From Wolbachia endosymbiont of Aedes albopictus (GTDB lineage Bacteria > Pseudomonadota > Alphaproteobacteria > Rickettsiales > Anaplasmataceae), in NCBI RefSeq assembly GCF_024804185.1, contig NZ_CP101657.1, positions 124,001-188,000 on the forward strand: 64,000 bases of DNA, given 5' to 3'. The position numbers and the translations under genes were made by a program. The notes under the pieces were generated by a model. It made no database searches and was not told the DNA's origin. It saw only the letters and a program-made list of their open reading frames with translations. Within the stretch, counting starts at the first letter, position 1; each line of letters starts with the position of its first letter. Below are positions 53,310 to 63,084 of the stretch, piece by piece.

Positions 53310-53449
53310 ATCACTTAAGTCTCTAATTGAACCCTTTTCGCGTTAATAATACTCCTACTTGATTAAGTTTAAATGAATCTGTGAGAAATGGCTAGGATAC
53401 CTTGCATAACAAACTTTTGGCAGCACGTTGGATGAAACAAAAAAACCAC
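53310..53449. other. Short gap before cassette C
   Basis: No gene or clear repeat seen; AT-rich with a run of A immediately before the TTGACA of the cassette. Confidence 0.4.
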
Positions 53450-53722
53450 TTGACAAACTCCGCCAGCCCCCTTATTATGACAATAAGGGTATTTATGACT
53501 CAAAACTTGTTTTTGACCTGCAGGCTCAATGACAAAATTCAGTAAAAAACTCAGAGTATTTATTGGCGGATTACATAAAATTATAGCGGCTGCATGTCTT
53601 TTTTATTTTTTCTACATTCAGCCAAATCGCGCTTAAACTAAGCGTCAGCACATTATTACAGCGCCACTTACAGTAATATAGAGTCAAAACTCGCACCACG
53701 GGGCTTCTTTTGCCTTTTTTTT
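53450..53722 (+). repeat. 273-bp promoter-bearing cassette, copy C
   Basis: Begins TTGACA (53450-53455), 17-nt spacer, TATTAT, then stem-loop CCCTTATT-ATGAC-AATAAGGG, the short frame and GGCTTCTTTTGCC with eight T. It differs from copy B chiefly after the frame (AAACTAAGCGTCAG instead of ATTTTAAGCGTTAG) and in TCGCACCACG. The total length is the same as copies A and B. Confidence 0.8.
53529..53636 (+). CDS. 35-aa membrane peptide of the repeated cassette (copy C)
   Basis: Same peptide as copies A and B for 35 residues (MTKFSKKLRV ... QPNRA), then TAA instead of TAT removes the last four residues YFKR. The hydrophobic core is unchanged. Translation unproven. Confidence 0.35.
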   Translation: MTKFSKKLRVFIGGLHKIIAAACLFYFFYIQPNRA

Positions 53723-54278
53723 CATTTGGTGAATTTTTTAATATTTGTAGCTAAACGACAGCCGTCATCCCGCTACGTGTTAGCGGGATCTCTTGTTAGC
53801 GGATGAGATACCGCGAATGAATCGCGGTATGACGTAGGGCTACAGGTGTCATGCCAGTGCTCCTTTCTCGTCATCCCAGTGCGTGACACTGGGATCTAGC
53901 CTTTATTATTTGGTTGAAATTAAGTCTTCTGGATCCAAGTAGTCAGCTACTCGGATGAAAGGAGAAGGGGCTACTCGGATAATACTATTATAGAGTGAAC
54001 CAGTATCAGCTACTCAGATAACAAAAAAGGATGCTACTGGAATGAAAGGAGAAGAAGGTTACTTAGATGGCAGGAAGAGCTACTTGAATGACGGTGTCGG
54101 TAAACTTAGAACTATAATAACTATTTGCCTTTTTTCTACTTAAGTTTGGGTTATGCAAGAAGTCTAATAGAACGAAATATGGAAGACAAAAGATAAGTGC
54201 ATTCTACGCAGCATCGCTAATTAATAATATCTTTATTATTGTATGAGATAGGTAATTTAGCATTTATGAATTTGTAAT
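53723..54278. repeat. Palindromic repeats between cassette C and the TPR gene
   Basis: About 53760-53840 repeats the CCCGCTACGTGTTAGCGGGAT and GAGATACCGCGAATGAATCGC units of the 37-kb array. 53870-54080 holds GTGCGTGACACTGGGATC palindromes and AGCTACTCGGAT fragments. GTTATGCAAGAAGTCTA (54151) also occurs near 248. No gene seen. Confidence 0.6.
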
Positions 54279-55154
54279 GTGTTACGCATAGCTCAAAGAA
54301 ATAAGGTTTACTGGTTACACACTGCAGCCAATGCCACAACACTAGGATCTATGTTTGTCTGCATGTTAATTTGCGTTGTGATTTTATGGAGGTCTTCTGT
54401 TACCTATGCTAGTGAAAATTTGGAGATACAGAAGGCCTTTGATAGTGTTGTCAAGCATATAAAAGCTGATAAAAAATATAAAGATCTTGATGTTATTGAG
54501 AGAAAAAGTGATAAATTTAATATCAAAATTGCGCAGAATTCTGGCAAGAGTCTTGACATATACTCTACTTTAAGAAAAGCAAAAGATTCCTTTGAGTCAG
54601 GAGATAATGAAACAGCTATTTCTCTCCTTAATCAGATCATCACAAAGTTTCCTTATCATAAAAATGCTTTAATTGGATTGGGAAATATTTATTACGCTAA
54701 TAAAGAATACAAAAAAGCTGTAGAGATTTACACAAGACTGTTAAAAGAATACCCTAGTAACCCTTACATATTAAAAAATTTTCTGACGATAATCTCACAA
54801 TATGATCCTGATCTGGCGTTGAGTGAAATGTTGAAATTGTATGATATACATAAAAATTATGCTCCTTTATTAGCAAATTTAGGTCTGATTTATATGAAAA
54901 AGGAGGATTATGTAAAAGGTAAAGAGTATATGATAACTGCTATTTCCCTTGATGAAAACAATATTTTTTATACCTATAATTTAGCTGTTATTCTAGATAA
55001 ACTTTCAGATTTTAAAAATGCTACAATATTCTACTTAAAGTTGTTGAATATGGCTACAACTTCGAAAAACGTGAGTGAAAAAATACCTTTATACAAAGTG
55101 ACAGCAAGACTAAAATTTATAAAACTCCACAGCACGCACTCAAAGATTTCATAA
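54279..55154 (+). CDS. TPR-repeat protein with N-terminal signal/anchor
   Basis: The 291-residue product has a hydrophobic segment at about 22-40 (GSMFVCMLICVVILW), and four or more TPR-like helix pairs from about residue 88: AKDSFESGDNETAISLLNQI, ALIGLGNIYYANKEYKKAVEI, LLANLGLIYMKKEDYVKGKEY and TYNLAVILDKLSDFKNATIFY. It is probably periplasmic, with a scaffolding role. The start is uncertain (GTG 54279 or ATG 54351). tRNA-Val follows 80 nt later. Confidence 0.82.
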   Translation: MLRIAQRNKVYWLHTAANATTLGSMFVCMLICVVILWRSSVTYASENLEIQKAFDSVVKHIKADKKYKDLDVIERKSDKFNIKIAQNSGKSLDIYSTLRKAKDSFESGDNETAISLLNQIITKFPYHKNALIGLGNIYYANKEYKKAVEIYTRLLKEYPSNPYILKNFLTIISQYDPDLALSEMLKLYDIHKNYAPLLANLGLIYMKKEDYVKGKEYMITAISLDENNIFYTYNLAVILDKLSDFKNATIFYLKLLNMATTSKNVSEKIPLYKVTARLKFIKLHSTHSKIS

Positions 55155-55234
55155 AAGCTTATAGCTTACCTAAATCTAATTTATCGCTATTTTTGTTTAC
55201 AATAATAATATTGAGCTATAGAATTACATCTAAA

Positions 55235-55307
55235 GGGCAATTAGCTCAGCTGGTAGAGCATCTCGTTTACACCGAGGAGGTCGGCAGTTCAAGTCTGTCA
55301 TTGCCCA
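55235..55307 (+). tRNA. tRNA-Val (anticodon TAC)
   Basis: Acceptor stem GGGCAAT/ATTGCCC, D-arm AGCTCAGCTGGTAGAGC, anticodon stem-loop CTCGTTTACACCGAG giving TAC, T-arm with CAGTTCAAGTCTG, discriminator A. CCA is not encoded, unlike tRNA-Gln at 18254. Confidence 0.95.
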
Positions 55308-55359
55308 TTTGCTTAACTGAATGTTAATATTATTAATTACTTCAATCAAAATATAGAAA

Positions 55360-58068
55360 ATGCAGGATAATATAGTACCAATCTCAATAGTAAAAGAGCT
55401 GGAAGATTCTTATCTCTCCTACGCAATGAGCGTTATCATAAGCCGGGCTATACCTGACGTGCGAGATGGATTTAAACCTGTTCATAGGCGCATATTATAT
55501 GCAATGTCAAGGGCTGGATATGATGCTGGTAAGCCATATAAAAAGGCGGCTCGTATAGTAGGGGATGTAATGGGGAAATATCACCCACATGGTGATGCAG
55601 CTATTTACGATTCCTTGGTTAGAATGGCCCAAGATTTCTCTCTTCTTTTACCACTTATTGATGGGCAAGGTAATTTTGGTTCGATAGATGGAGATCCACC
55701 AGCTTCAATGCGATACACAGAAGCAAGGCTTCAGAAGGTGTCACACTTTTTACTAAATGATATTGACGAAGATACAGTTGATTTTAGGCCAAACTATGAT
55801 GGAAATGAAACAGAGCCTGTTGTACTGCCTGCAGAATTTCCGAATCTATTGGTAAATGGTGCAAGCGGTGTTGCAGTTGGTATGGCAACCAATATTCCTT
55901 CTCACAACCTTGGAGAAATAATAGATGCTTGTATGTTATATATAGATAATCCTGAAGTTACTTTGGATGAGTTACTTGAAGTGATGCCAGGGCCGGATTT
56001 TCCAACTGGGGGAACGATTCTTGGAAGGTCTGGAATAAGATCAGCATTTGTAACGGGTCGTGGATCAATTATTGTGCAAGGCAAGACTCACATGGAAGAC
56101 CTGCCACAAGATAGGCAAGCAATAGTGATTGATGAAATACCTTACCAGGTAAATAAAGTAAAATTAATTGAGAAGATAGGTGAGCTTGTAAAAGAAAAAA
56201 GAATTGATGGCATAACAGAAATTAGGGATGAGTCTGATAAGTCTGGTATTAGGGTAGTAATTGACCTCAGAAGAAATGCTGAAGCAAGTTTTATACTTAA
56301 TCAAATATTGGGACTAACTCCACTAAGAAGTAGTTTTAGTGTTAACACTTTAGTCCTCAACAACAACAGGCCTGCTTTGATGTCATTAAAAGAAATCATA
56401 GCTGCTTTTGTTGATTTTAGAAAAGAAGTATTAATCAGGAGAACAGAATTTCGTCTAAGAAAAACGAGGGAAAAAGCTCATATATATATAGGGCTCTACA
56501 TTGCGGTCTTGAGCATAGATGAAGTGATAAAAATCATCCGTGGTGCAAAAGATCCTGCGGAAGCAAGTAGAGAACTTTTAAATAAAGAATGGAAAACTTC
56601 AGCTGAGATAAACACAATTATTGGATTAATCTCAGACAGCATGAGCTTTTTGAGAGACGGAGTGTATAGATTAACTGAGCTGCAAACGAAAGCTATTCTT
56701 GACATGAAATTGCAACGTTTAACAGGCCTTGAAAAAGACAAATTAGAAGCTGAGCTAAGTTCAATGATCAACCTGATAAAAGAATATATCGCTTTTCTTG
56801 GCTCAGGAGAGAAGTTGATGAAAGAAATAAAAAACAATCTACAAGAAATAAAGAACAGATTTGCTGTGCCGCGAGAAACTTCAATAGAGGAATCAGATAC
56901 GGACATTGAAGCTGAAGATCTAATTCCACAAGAGGATATGGTGATAACCGTAACTATGAATGGTTATATCAAGCGTGTGAAGCTTTCTCATTATAGAACT
57001 CAGCGTCGTGGTGGAAAAGGAAAGCTAGGACAAGGATTAAAAGAAGAGGATGTAACCACAAAATTATTTGTTGGGAATACCCACACTAGCCTTTTATTCT
57101 TTTCTAATATTGGCCGGGTTTATAGATTAAAAGTTTATAAGTTACCTCTTGCAGAGCCAACTGCACGTGGAAGAGCACTTGTTAATATATTCCCGCTTAG
57201 CGATGGTGAAACTATAACTAATATAATGCCATTACCAAGTGAAAATGACGAAAATCAAAACATAGTTTTTGCTACTGCTCATGGGAACATAAGGCGCAAT
57301 TCTTTAGCGGATTTTCACTATATTCCAAGCAATGGAAAAATAGCAATCAAGCTCGATGAAGGAGATAAGTTAATATCAGTTAAAGTATGCAATGAAATTG
57401 ATCATGTTTTTCTTTCAACAAGATTCGGCAAAAGTATCAGATTTGTTGTAAGTGATGTGCGTCAATTTAAAAGTCGCAATTCAGATGGCGTAAGAGGTAT
57501 CAAACTTGCAAAGAATGACAGCGTGATATCCATGACCATATTAAATGGGATAGGTGTAGCAACAGAAACAAAAGAACTTTACTTAAAAGTTCCACTTGCA
57601 AAAAGACTGGGGGCTGCGATTAATAACTCCATTGATTCTAAATTGGAAAAGACTTTCAATGATTTAGGAATAGATAACGAATTATTCTTAAAACTTGCAG
57701 TGAATGAGGAGTTTATATTAACTATTACCGAAAATGGCTTTGGTAAAAGAACTTCTGCGTATGAGTATAGAATAACTAACAGGGGTGGTGTTGGTATCAC
57801 CAATATTCTTACTACCAACAGAAACGGTAATGTTGTTGCTAGTTTTCCAGTTGAGCAGGGTGATAATATCATGCTTATTACAGATAAAGGAAAGTTAATT
57901 CGTATTTCAGTAAATGATATCAGAATTGCAGGACGTAGCACTCAAGGAGTCACTCTGTTTAAAACAGAGAGTAGAGAAAAGGTGGTGTCAGTAGGGAAAA
58001 TTGAAGATCCTGATTCCACTGAAGATAGTATTTCTGAAGTTGAAAACTCTATCTCTTCTCAACTGTAG
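55360..58068 (+). CDS. gyrA: DNA gyrase subunit A
   Basis: GyrA is the DNA breakage-reunion subunit of gyrase. The 902-residue product has the winged-helix region with [18 protein letters not shown], the catalytic Tyr119 in SMRYTEARL, the coiled-coil C-gate, and six C-terminal pinwheel blades with the GyrA-box-like [11 protein letters not shown]. At the position of E. coli Ser83 there is alanine (Ala80), and Asp84 occupies the Asp87 position. Alanine here is associated with intrinsic quinolone tolerance in related Ehrlichia (known). Length is normal. Confidence 0.97.
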   Translation: MQDNIVPISIVKELEDSYLSYAMSVIISRAIPDVRDGFKPVHRRILYAMSRAGYDAGKPYKKAARIVGDVMGKYHPHGDAAIYDSLVRMAQDFSLLLPLIDGQGNFGSIDGDPPASMRYTEARLQKVSHFLLNDIDEDTVDFRPNYDGNETEPVVLPAEFPNLLVNGASGVAVGMATNIPSHNLGEIIDACMLYIDNPEVTLDELLEVMPGPDFPTGGTILGRSGIRSAFVTGRGSIIVQGKTHMEDLPQDRQAIVIDEIPYQVNKVKLIEKIGELVKEKRIDGITEIRDESDKSGIRVVIDLRRNAEASFILNQILGLTPLRSSFSVNTLVLNNNRPALMSLKEIIAAFVDFRKEVLIRRTEFRLRKTREKAHIYIGLYIAVLSIDEVIKIIRGAKDPAEASRELLNKEWKTSAEINTIIGLISDSMSFLRDGVYRLTELQTKAILDMKLQRLTGLEKDKLEAELSSMINLIKEYIAFLGSGEKLMKEIKNNLQEIKNRFAVPRETSIEESDTDIEAEDLIPQEDMVITVTMNGYIKRVKLSHYRTQRRGGKGKLGQGLKEEDVTTKLFVGNTHTSLLFFSNIGRVYRLKVYKLPLAEPTARGRALVNIFPLSDGETITNIMPLPSENDENQNIVFATAHGNIRRNSLADFHYIPSNGKIAIKLDEGDKLISVKVCNEIDHVFLSTRFGKSIRFVVSDVRQFKSRNSDGVRGIKLAKNDSVISMTILNGIGVATETKELYLKVPLAKRLGAAINNSIDSKLEKTFNDLGIDNELFLKLAVNEEFILTITENGFGKRTSAYEYRITNRGGVGITNILTTNRNGNVVASFPVEQGDNIMLITDKGKLIRISVNDIRIAGRSTQGVTLFKTESREKVVSVGKIEDPDSTEDSISEVENSISSQL

Positions 58069-58154
58069 TACAGGTTAAACAAAAAGCGCAAGTTTTTGTT
58101 GATTAATACGCAGTATTTAATTTAAAATATATACTTATGGCTAAGTAGAGATCA

Positions 58155-58754
58155 ATGGACAAAAATTTAACTAAAAATAAAAAAACACTAGCAAACAAAG
58201 AGGATAAAAAAACACCTCCCGTTAAAGATCTTACTAAAAATAAGAGTAGGAGAGATTTTATAACATTAACTACATGCGCTATGGCGGGTATAGGAGCTGC
58301 AAGTGGACTTTGGCCACTGGTTAAGTCTATGAATCCTTCTGCTGAAGTTCTAGCAACTTCCACAGTGGAGGTGAATTTGTCTGGAATCCAGGAAGGACGC
58401 GGAGTAAAAGTAAAGTGGCAAGGTAAACCAGTATTCATTCGTAGACGCACAAAGCAAGAAATTGAGGTTGCAAGAGCTGTGAATGTAAAGAACTTGAGGG
58501 ACCCTGAGTCAGATGAACAGAGAGTACGTGAAGGAAAAGATGAATGGTTAATCATGATCGGAATATGTACACATCTTGGGTGTGTACCGGTTGACCATGC
58601 TACAAGAGATGGTAATGGTTGGTTCTGTCCTTGCCACGGTTCATATTATGATACATCAGGCCGAGTAATTGGGGGGCCTGCACCAAAAAATATGACTGTA
58701 CCTGATTATTTTTTTCCCAGTGAGAATGTTGTGGTAATTGGCAAGAAGGCTTAA
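58155..58754 (+). CDS. petA: Ubiquinol-cytochrome c reductase Rieske iron-sulfur subunit
   Basis: The Rieske protein passes electrons from ubiquinol to cytochrome c1. The 199-residue product has a charged N-terminus, a twin-arginine-like SRRDFITLTT leading into a membrane segment (about 38-58), and the 2Fe-2S ligands in CTHLGC and CPCHGS. GPAPKNM follows. A typical alphaproteobacterial length. petB does not follow; the next gene is convergent priA. A cytochrome c1 end lies at the left edge of the window. Confidence 0.95.
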   Translation: MDKNLTKNKKTLANKEDKKTPPVKDLTKNKSRRDFITLTTCAMAGIGAASGLWPLVKSMNPSAEVLATSTVEVNLSGIQEGRGVKVKWQGKPVFIRRRTKQEIEVARAVNVKNLRDPESDEQRVREGKDEWLIMIGICTHLGCVPVDHATRDGNGWFCPCHGSYYDTSGRVIGGPAPKNMTVPDYFFPSENVVVIGKKA

Positions 58755-58772
58755 CGAATATAAATAAACTCG

Positions 58773-60977
58773 TTAAAAAAAACTCACAGGATCAACATCT
58801 ATTATCACTGCAATACTCGAATTCAAGTTACAATTTTTAATCCAACATTTCAGCTTTTTTTGTATGGATAGACTGTGCTTATTGTGTATTTTTAATAATA
58901 CCCTATACCGATACTTATTATTTAAAAAATTTATTGCTGCTGGTGATGGACCAAGAATTTCAAATTCCTTTTTGTCTACACCTACATTTTTTTCCTGGAT
59001 ACAAGTAGTTGAGCTACTTGGATAACGGAGAAGAGATTTTATTATTTCATTCGCTGCTTTTTGTGTCGCAATCTGATTCTTACCACAAATTATAAGCGCT
59101 ATTAATCTGCTAAATGGTGGCATTTTGGCTTCGCGTCTTGACTTAAGTTCAATTTCATAAAATGAGTCCCTTTTTTGATGTAGCAATGCTTTTATTATTG
59201 AACTTTCAGGATTATTGGTTTGCACTATTACCATTCCTTTTTCATTGAACCTTCCTGACCTGCCTGCAACTTGGTGCAATAATTGATACGTCTTTTCCGC
59301 TGCTCTTAAATCAGAATTTTCGAGGCTCAAATCTGCATTTATTACTCCAACCAAAGTTAATTTAGGAAAATTGTGCCCCTTAGCAATTATTTGTGTGCCG
59401 ATTATAATGTTCACCTCTTCTTTCAGTACCAAGTCAATTACGTTACTAACCGACTTCTGATCGCTGCTTATCATCGCAGTTTTTGCGTTTGGTATTAATT
59501 TCACCATTTCTTCAAGTGATCTTTCAATTCCTACGCCATAAAGAGAAAATGACTGTTCACTCTGGCAATCAGAGCATTTTTCTGGGAGTTTTAATTGATA
59601 AGAGCAATGATGGCACAAAAGAGCATTTTTTTTCTTGTGATATGTAAGCCAAACAGCACAATTTAAGCAGGAAATTTTATATCCACACTTTTTACAAACT
59701 GCCAGTTGTGCATACCCTCGGCGGTTTAAAAAGAGCATAACCTGCTGTTTTTTCTCTATGGTTTGTTTGATGCTTTCAAAAAGCTCAGAGGAGATCCATT
59801 GCTTGTTGTTCCTCATATCTACTACTTTAATGAGTGGCAATTCTGCACCACCGAATCGCTTAGTTAGCTTTACATGATTGTAATTCCCGCTTTTAACATG
59901 ATGAATCGTTTCAAGCAGTGGAGTTGCTGATGATAAAATAATCGGAATATTTTCAAATTTGGCTAAGATTATCGCCATATCTCGAGCATTATATATAATG
60001 CCCTGTTCTTGCTTAAAAGATGAATCATGCTCTTCATCAACAATAATCAATTTTAGGTTTTTATAAGGCAAAAAAAGTGCTGATCGTGCACCAATAATTA
60101 TCTGCGCATTTCCACTTGCTATATTGAGCCAATTATTCCGGCGAGTTTTTGGAGTGAGCCTTGAGTGCCATTCAACTAAGTTCCTTGATATCTGACCGCG
60201 AACACGATTTACCAATTGTGAAGTTAAAACAATTTCAGGCAAGAGGATTAGCACTTGTGCATTACCCTCTCCTGGTGTCATTCCAGTGCTTGACACTGGA
60301 ATCCAGGTTTTGATCGAAAATGTTGTATAGTGCGCTTGTTTACAATCAATTTTGCTGGATCCCAGACTGGGATGACACCCTCTTGGCAGACCCAAATCAC
60401 AATGTCCGTACAGTTGTGCCTCTGGGCACTGGGATGGTAAAGTCTGAGCAGCATTTGGAACGGCAGTGTAATTCTTAATCAATTGTGCAATCACAGACAA
60501 ATAAACTTCCGTTTTTCCTGATCCTGTCTCACCGTCAAGCAAAGTCACTGAATATTCGTTCAAATTGCTTATTATTTTATCACTAGCTATCTGCTGTTCA
60601 GGGCTTAATTGGCAACTTATTTCACTTATTTCCTGCTTCTGCTTAGCACAAACCAATTTATCTATTTGATTTACTTTTAACACTCCTCCCATTATCACTT
60701 TGGCAAGCATACCAATAGGTATTAAATTGTATTGTGCAACCCACTCTGCAAATTCGATCAATTTTGGTCTAATATTTGGTAAATCGATTTTTTGCTCAAT
60801 AAATTTTAATGCTCGACCACTCTTGTCACTATATTTCCAAACTATTCCGATCAAGCGTTTTTTGCCAAATGGCACCACTACGTAATCTCCAATTGAAACT
60901 TCAGTATTTTCTTCAACTACATATGAAAATAACTGATCAATTGGAAGTGGTAGTAATACATCAACTGTTCTTGTCAT
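58773..60977 (-). CDS. priA: Primosomal helicase PriA with in-frame repeat insertions
   Basis: PriA restarts stalled replication forks. The 734-residue product has Walker A LLDGETGSGKTEVYL, DEEH in LIIVDEEHDSSFKQ, zinc-binding cysteines (CKKCGYKISCLNC, CHHCSYQLKLPEKCSDC) and the helicase motif HQVAGRSGR. About 60 residues after LIKNYT (PNAAQTLPSQCPE...IKTWIPVSSTGM) are encoded by palindromic repeats at about 60274-60440, inserted between motif I and motif Ia. A smaller insertion lies near 58990-59025. The frame remains open throughout. Its 5' end overlaps IS110 debris. Confidence 0.92.
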   Translation of the reverse strand: MTRTVDVLLPLPIDQLFSYVVEENTEVSIGDYVVVPFGKKRLIGIVWKYSDKSGRALKFIEQKIDLPNIRPKLIEFAEWVAQYNLIPIGMLAKVIMGGVLKVNQIDKLVCAKQKQEISEISCQLSPEQQIASDKIISNLNEYSVTLLDGETGSGKTEVYLSVIAQLIKNYTAVPNAAQTLPSQCPEAQLYGHCDLGLPRGCHPSLGSSKIDCKQAHYTTFSIKTWIPVSSTGMTPGEGNAQVLILLPEIVLTSQLVNRVRGQISRNLVEWHSRLTPKTRRNNWLNIASGNAQIIIGARSALFLPYKNLKLIIVDEEHDSSFKQEQGIIYNARDMAIILAKFENIPIILSSATPLLETIHHVKSGNYNHVKLTKRFGGAELPLIKVVDMRNNKQWISSELFESIKQTIEKKQQVMLFLNRRGYAQLAVCKKCGYKISCLNCAVWLTYHKKKNALLCHHCSYQLKLPEKCSDCQSEQSFSLYGVGIERSLEEMVKLIPNAKTAMISSDQKSVSNVIDLVLKEEVNIIIGTQIIAKGHNFPKLTLVGVINADLSLENSDLRAAEKTYQLLHQVAGRSGRFNEKGMVIVQTNNPESSIIKALLHQKRDSFYEIELKSRREAKMPPFSRLIALIICGKNQIATQKAANEIIKSLLRYPSSSTTCIQEKNVGVDKKEFEILGPSPAAINFLNNKYRYRVLLKIHNKHSLSIQKKLKCWIKNCNLNSSIAVIIDVDPVSFF

Positions 60978-61628
60978 AGCAGCCTAAGTTTAGCACTGTT
61001 TTGAAAATATTCGTTTTGATTTTTTCCTTCAAATCAGGGTCAGAGTTTATTATGCCTTCTATATCTTTCCTAATTTGCTCTGATTGCTCTTTTGCAAATT
61101 CTATCTGTTTTTCTATATATTCTCTGGCTTTTCCTGTGGCATCCTGCAAGCGGCACTTGTTTGCATATCGCTTAAATTGCGCTCAATTGTTCTTAGCTCT
61201 TTTAATTCTTCTTGCTTTTGTGAAACCATACACTCTTTACCCCATCGTTTTTTGCGATGAATTCAGCATATTTTTCCAACAGTTTTGCATCTAATTTATC
61301 GGTTTTTGCAAAGTGATTGCAGGCTTTTGCAAATGCATATGCCCGATTTGGGTGAGCTCTATGAACAGCTATGTTATACAACTTTATCACAAGTTTCTCA
61401 TAACCTCCTGTTTACACATAACTTAACAAATACGTTAGCCATTTTTGACTTTATAAACTCAGATATAGCTGTCTCTACATTTTCTATACGCTGATGATGA
61501 TTATGAAAAAGCTGGATTCCAGATTGGAATGACACCATTTGTTGTAAACTCACTTTTTCTTGATTTTTTGGTTTATTTTGTCTACCTATTTTGCCATTCT
61601 GCTGAACGGATACATGCGAGTAGCACAT
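60961..61628 (-). mobile_element. Degraded IS110-family transposase
   Basis: Pieces in different frames line up with an IS110 transposase of a different type from the one at 19542: IEN...ISEFIKSKMANVFVKL, then VHRAHPNRAYAFAKACNHF and KTDKLDAKLLEKYAEF (DEDD domain), then ATGKAREYIEKQIEFAKEQ and INSDPDLKEKIKTN (coiled-coil middle). The catalytic C-terminal domain is missing. The remnant runs into the priA start. A palindromic repeat (about 61510-61540) lies inside it. Confidence 0.75.
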
Positions 61629-61730
61629 CCCTTACTTTGTGGGTATACTTTTTTTGACATGTGGTTATATCTTTTTTAATATAAAGGATATATACTTATG
61701 CATTATATATTTTTTTGCATGAGGAGTTAT

Positions 61731-62429
61731 ATGAAAATGAAGAGATTATGCGTTTTGGCTGTGTTGCTTACTTCATCTCTAGCAGGTACAGCTACTAATA
61801 GTGCAAGTAAGTCAGATGCAAGTAAGTCAGGTGCAAGTAAGTCAGGTGCAAGTAAGTCAGGTACAAGTAAGTCAGGTGCAGCTACTAATAGTGCAAGTAA
61901 GTCAGAAGATCAGTACTATGCAGGTTTAAACTTTGGTGCTGGATGGGGTAGTGGCTTTGTAATGAAACCTAGCGTTGTTTTTGGTTATCATCATGATAAA
62001 AACTCTAAGTTTGAACTTGAGGTTCTTGCTAACATGAGTGATATTGCTAAGGGTACAAGGAAAATAGGGGCTAGCTTATTGGCAAATTACCGTTATTACC
62101 CTGACCTTGATATTGATCCCGTTAAGCTATATGTCAGCGGAGGTTTAGGAGGATACCTAAAAGTAATACCTTTTGGCTCTGTTAAGGCAAGTGAATCTCC
62201 AGAAGGGGATGGAACTGCTAAAGAGAATAAACAAGAGCCCCCCGGTCCATCTTTAGTAGACAACATACTAGGTTCTATTTCCTATAAACTGAAGGTTGGT
62301 GTTGATTATGAAATTGCCCCACAGATAGTTGGTACAGCTGGTGTCACCGCAGGCGGGCAACTAAGTCATATAAAAGCAAAACAAATACCAGATGCAATTC
62401 TGGAGGTAGGAATACGTTATAATTTTTAA
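61731..62429 (+). CDS. Outer-membrane beta-barrel protein with 15-bp repeat linker
   Basis: Start ATG 61731 (MKMKRLCVLAVLLTSSLAG signal) has AGGAG about 8 nt upstream. After the signal comes a linker of repeated ASKSG pentapeptides (about 22-58), then a barrel-like domain: DQYYAGLNFGAGWGSGFV, VVFGYHHDKNSKFELEVL, YVSGGLGGYL, YKLKVGVDYEIAPQIVGTAG, and the terminal VGIRYNF with Phe. It resembles short OmpA/Wsp-type surface proteins without being clearly Wsp. Probably surface-exposed; function unknown. Confidence 0.75.
   Translation: MKMKRLCVLAVLLTSSLAGTATNSASKSDASKSGASKSGASKSGTSKSGAATNSASKSEDQYYAGLNFGAGWGSGFVMKPSVVFGYHHDKNSKFELEVLANMSDIAKGTRKIGASLLANYRYYPDLDIDPVKLYVSGGLGGYLKVIPFGSVKASESPEGDGTAKENKQEPPGPSLVDNILGSISYKLKVGVDYEIAPQIVGTAGVTAGGQLSHIKAKQIPDAILEVGIRYNF
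61791..61905 (+). repeat. 15-bp coding tandem repeat
   Basis: GCAAGTAAGTCAGGT-type units, about six with small changes, followed by a repeat of GCTACTAATAGTGCAAGTAA at the end. All keep the reading frame. Confidence 0.85.
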
Positions 62430-63049
62430 TGCTGCTACTTAGTTCATAAAGGTAGAGACAATGTTGAGGATGAAATAAACAGCATTAAAAAAATCTGGAA
62501 ATATATGAGATACTTTTCGAATATGGTTTTGAACGTTAACTATAGATTAGAAAAATGATAAGAAAGAGGGTAAACTCCAGTATTTGTAACCGTTCACGGA
62601 TTGTGAGAATGAATAAAGAACTAGATCCAAAGTGTGATGGTATGGATTTAGTATAAATAATTCAGGATGCTTGTGTCCACTGGTTACATATAAATTCATA
62701 AGGTTTTGAGAGTTTTGAGTCTTTTTGCGTAATATAACAAAGTTGTAAAGGTGTAACCACAATTCCTCCTTCAATGGTAACTTCTTATATATCATACAAT
62801 CACACTTTGGACCTAAGCACTCCGTTCAACAAGCTAGAACTGCTATATTTGAATACATAGAAATTTTTACAAAAAACAGCGTAGGCATTCTGCTATTAAT
62901 TATTGCATTCCTGAACATTGTGATTCATCATTCTTTTTGTAAAAAATTTTCTTAACTTTCTCTCCACTTTTTCTGGGTAAAGTCACAGAATTTTTTACTG
63001 GAAATCTTAATTTTGTCTTAGCAATAAATCAACTTAAGGTCATAATATC
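62430..63049. mobile_element. Gene-free stretch with IS3-family transposase remnant
   Basis: 62821-62936 encodes SVQQARTAIFEYIEIF, then in a shifted frame KQRRHSAINYCIPEHCD, matching the C-terminus of IS3/IS150-type OrfB (ARxAIFEYIExFYNRxRRHSALGY). About 62950-62990 (CCACTTTTTCTGGGTAAAGTCA) may be the element end. The rest (62430-62820) shows nothing recognisable. Confidence 0.6.
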
Positions 63050-63078
63050 TTGACATTTATTTAATGTTGCTATATAAT
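63050..63078 (+). promoter_or_regulatory. Consensus promoter of ssrA
   Basis: Perfect TTGACA (63050-63055), 17-nt spacer, perfect TATAAT (63073-63078), the strongest promoter match in the window, directly before the tmRNA gene. Confidence 0.85.
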
Positions 63079-63084
63079 GGCTAT

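Noticed and set aside
62547..62795. 82-codon minus-strand frame
   Set aside because: No recognisable similarity, no ribosome-binding site, and it lies in IS debris.
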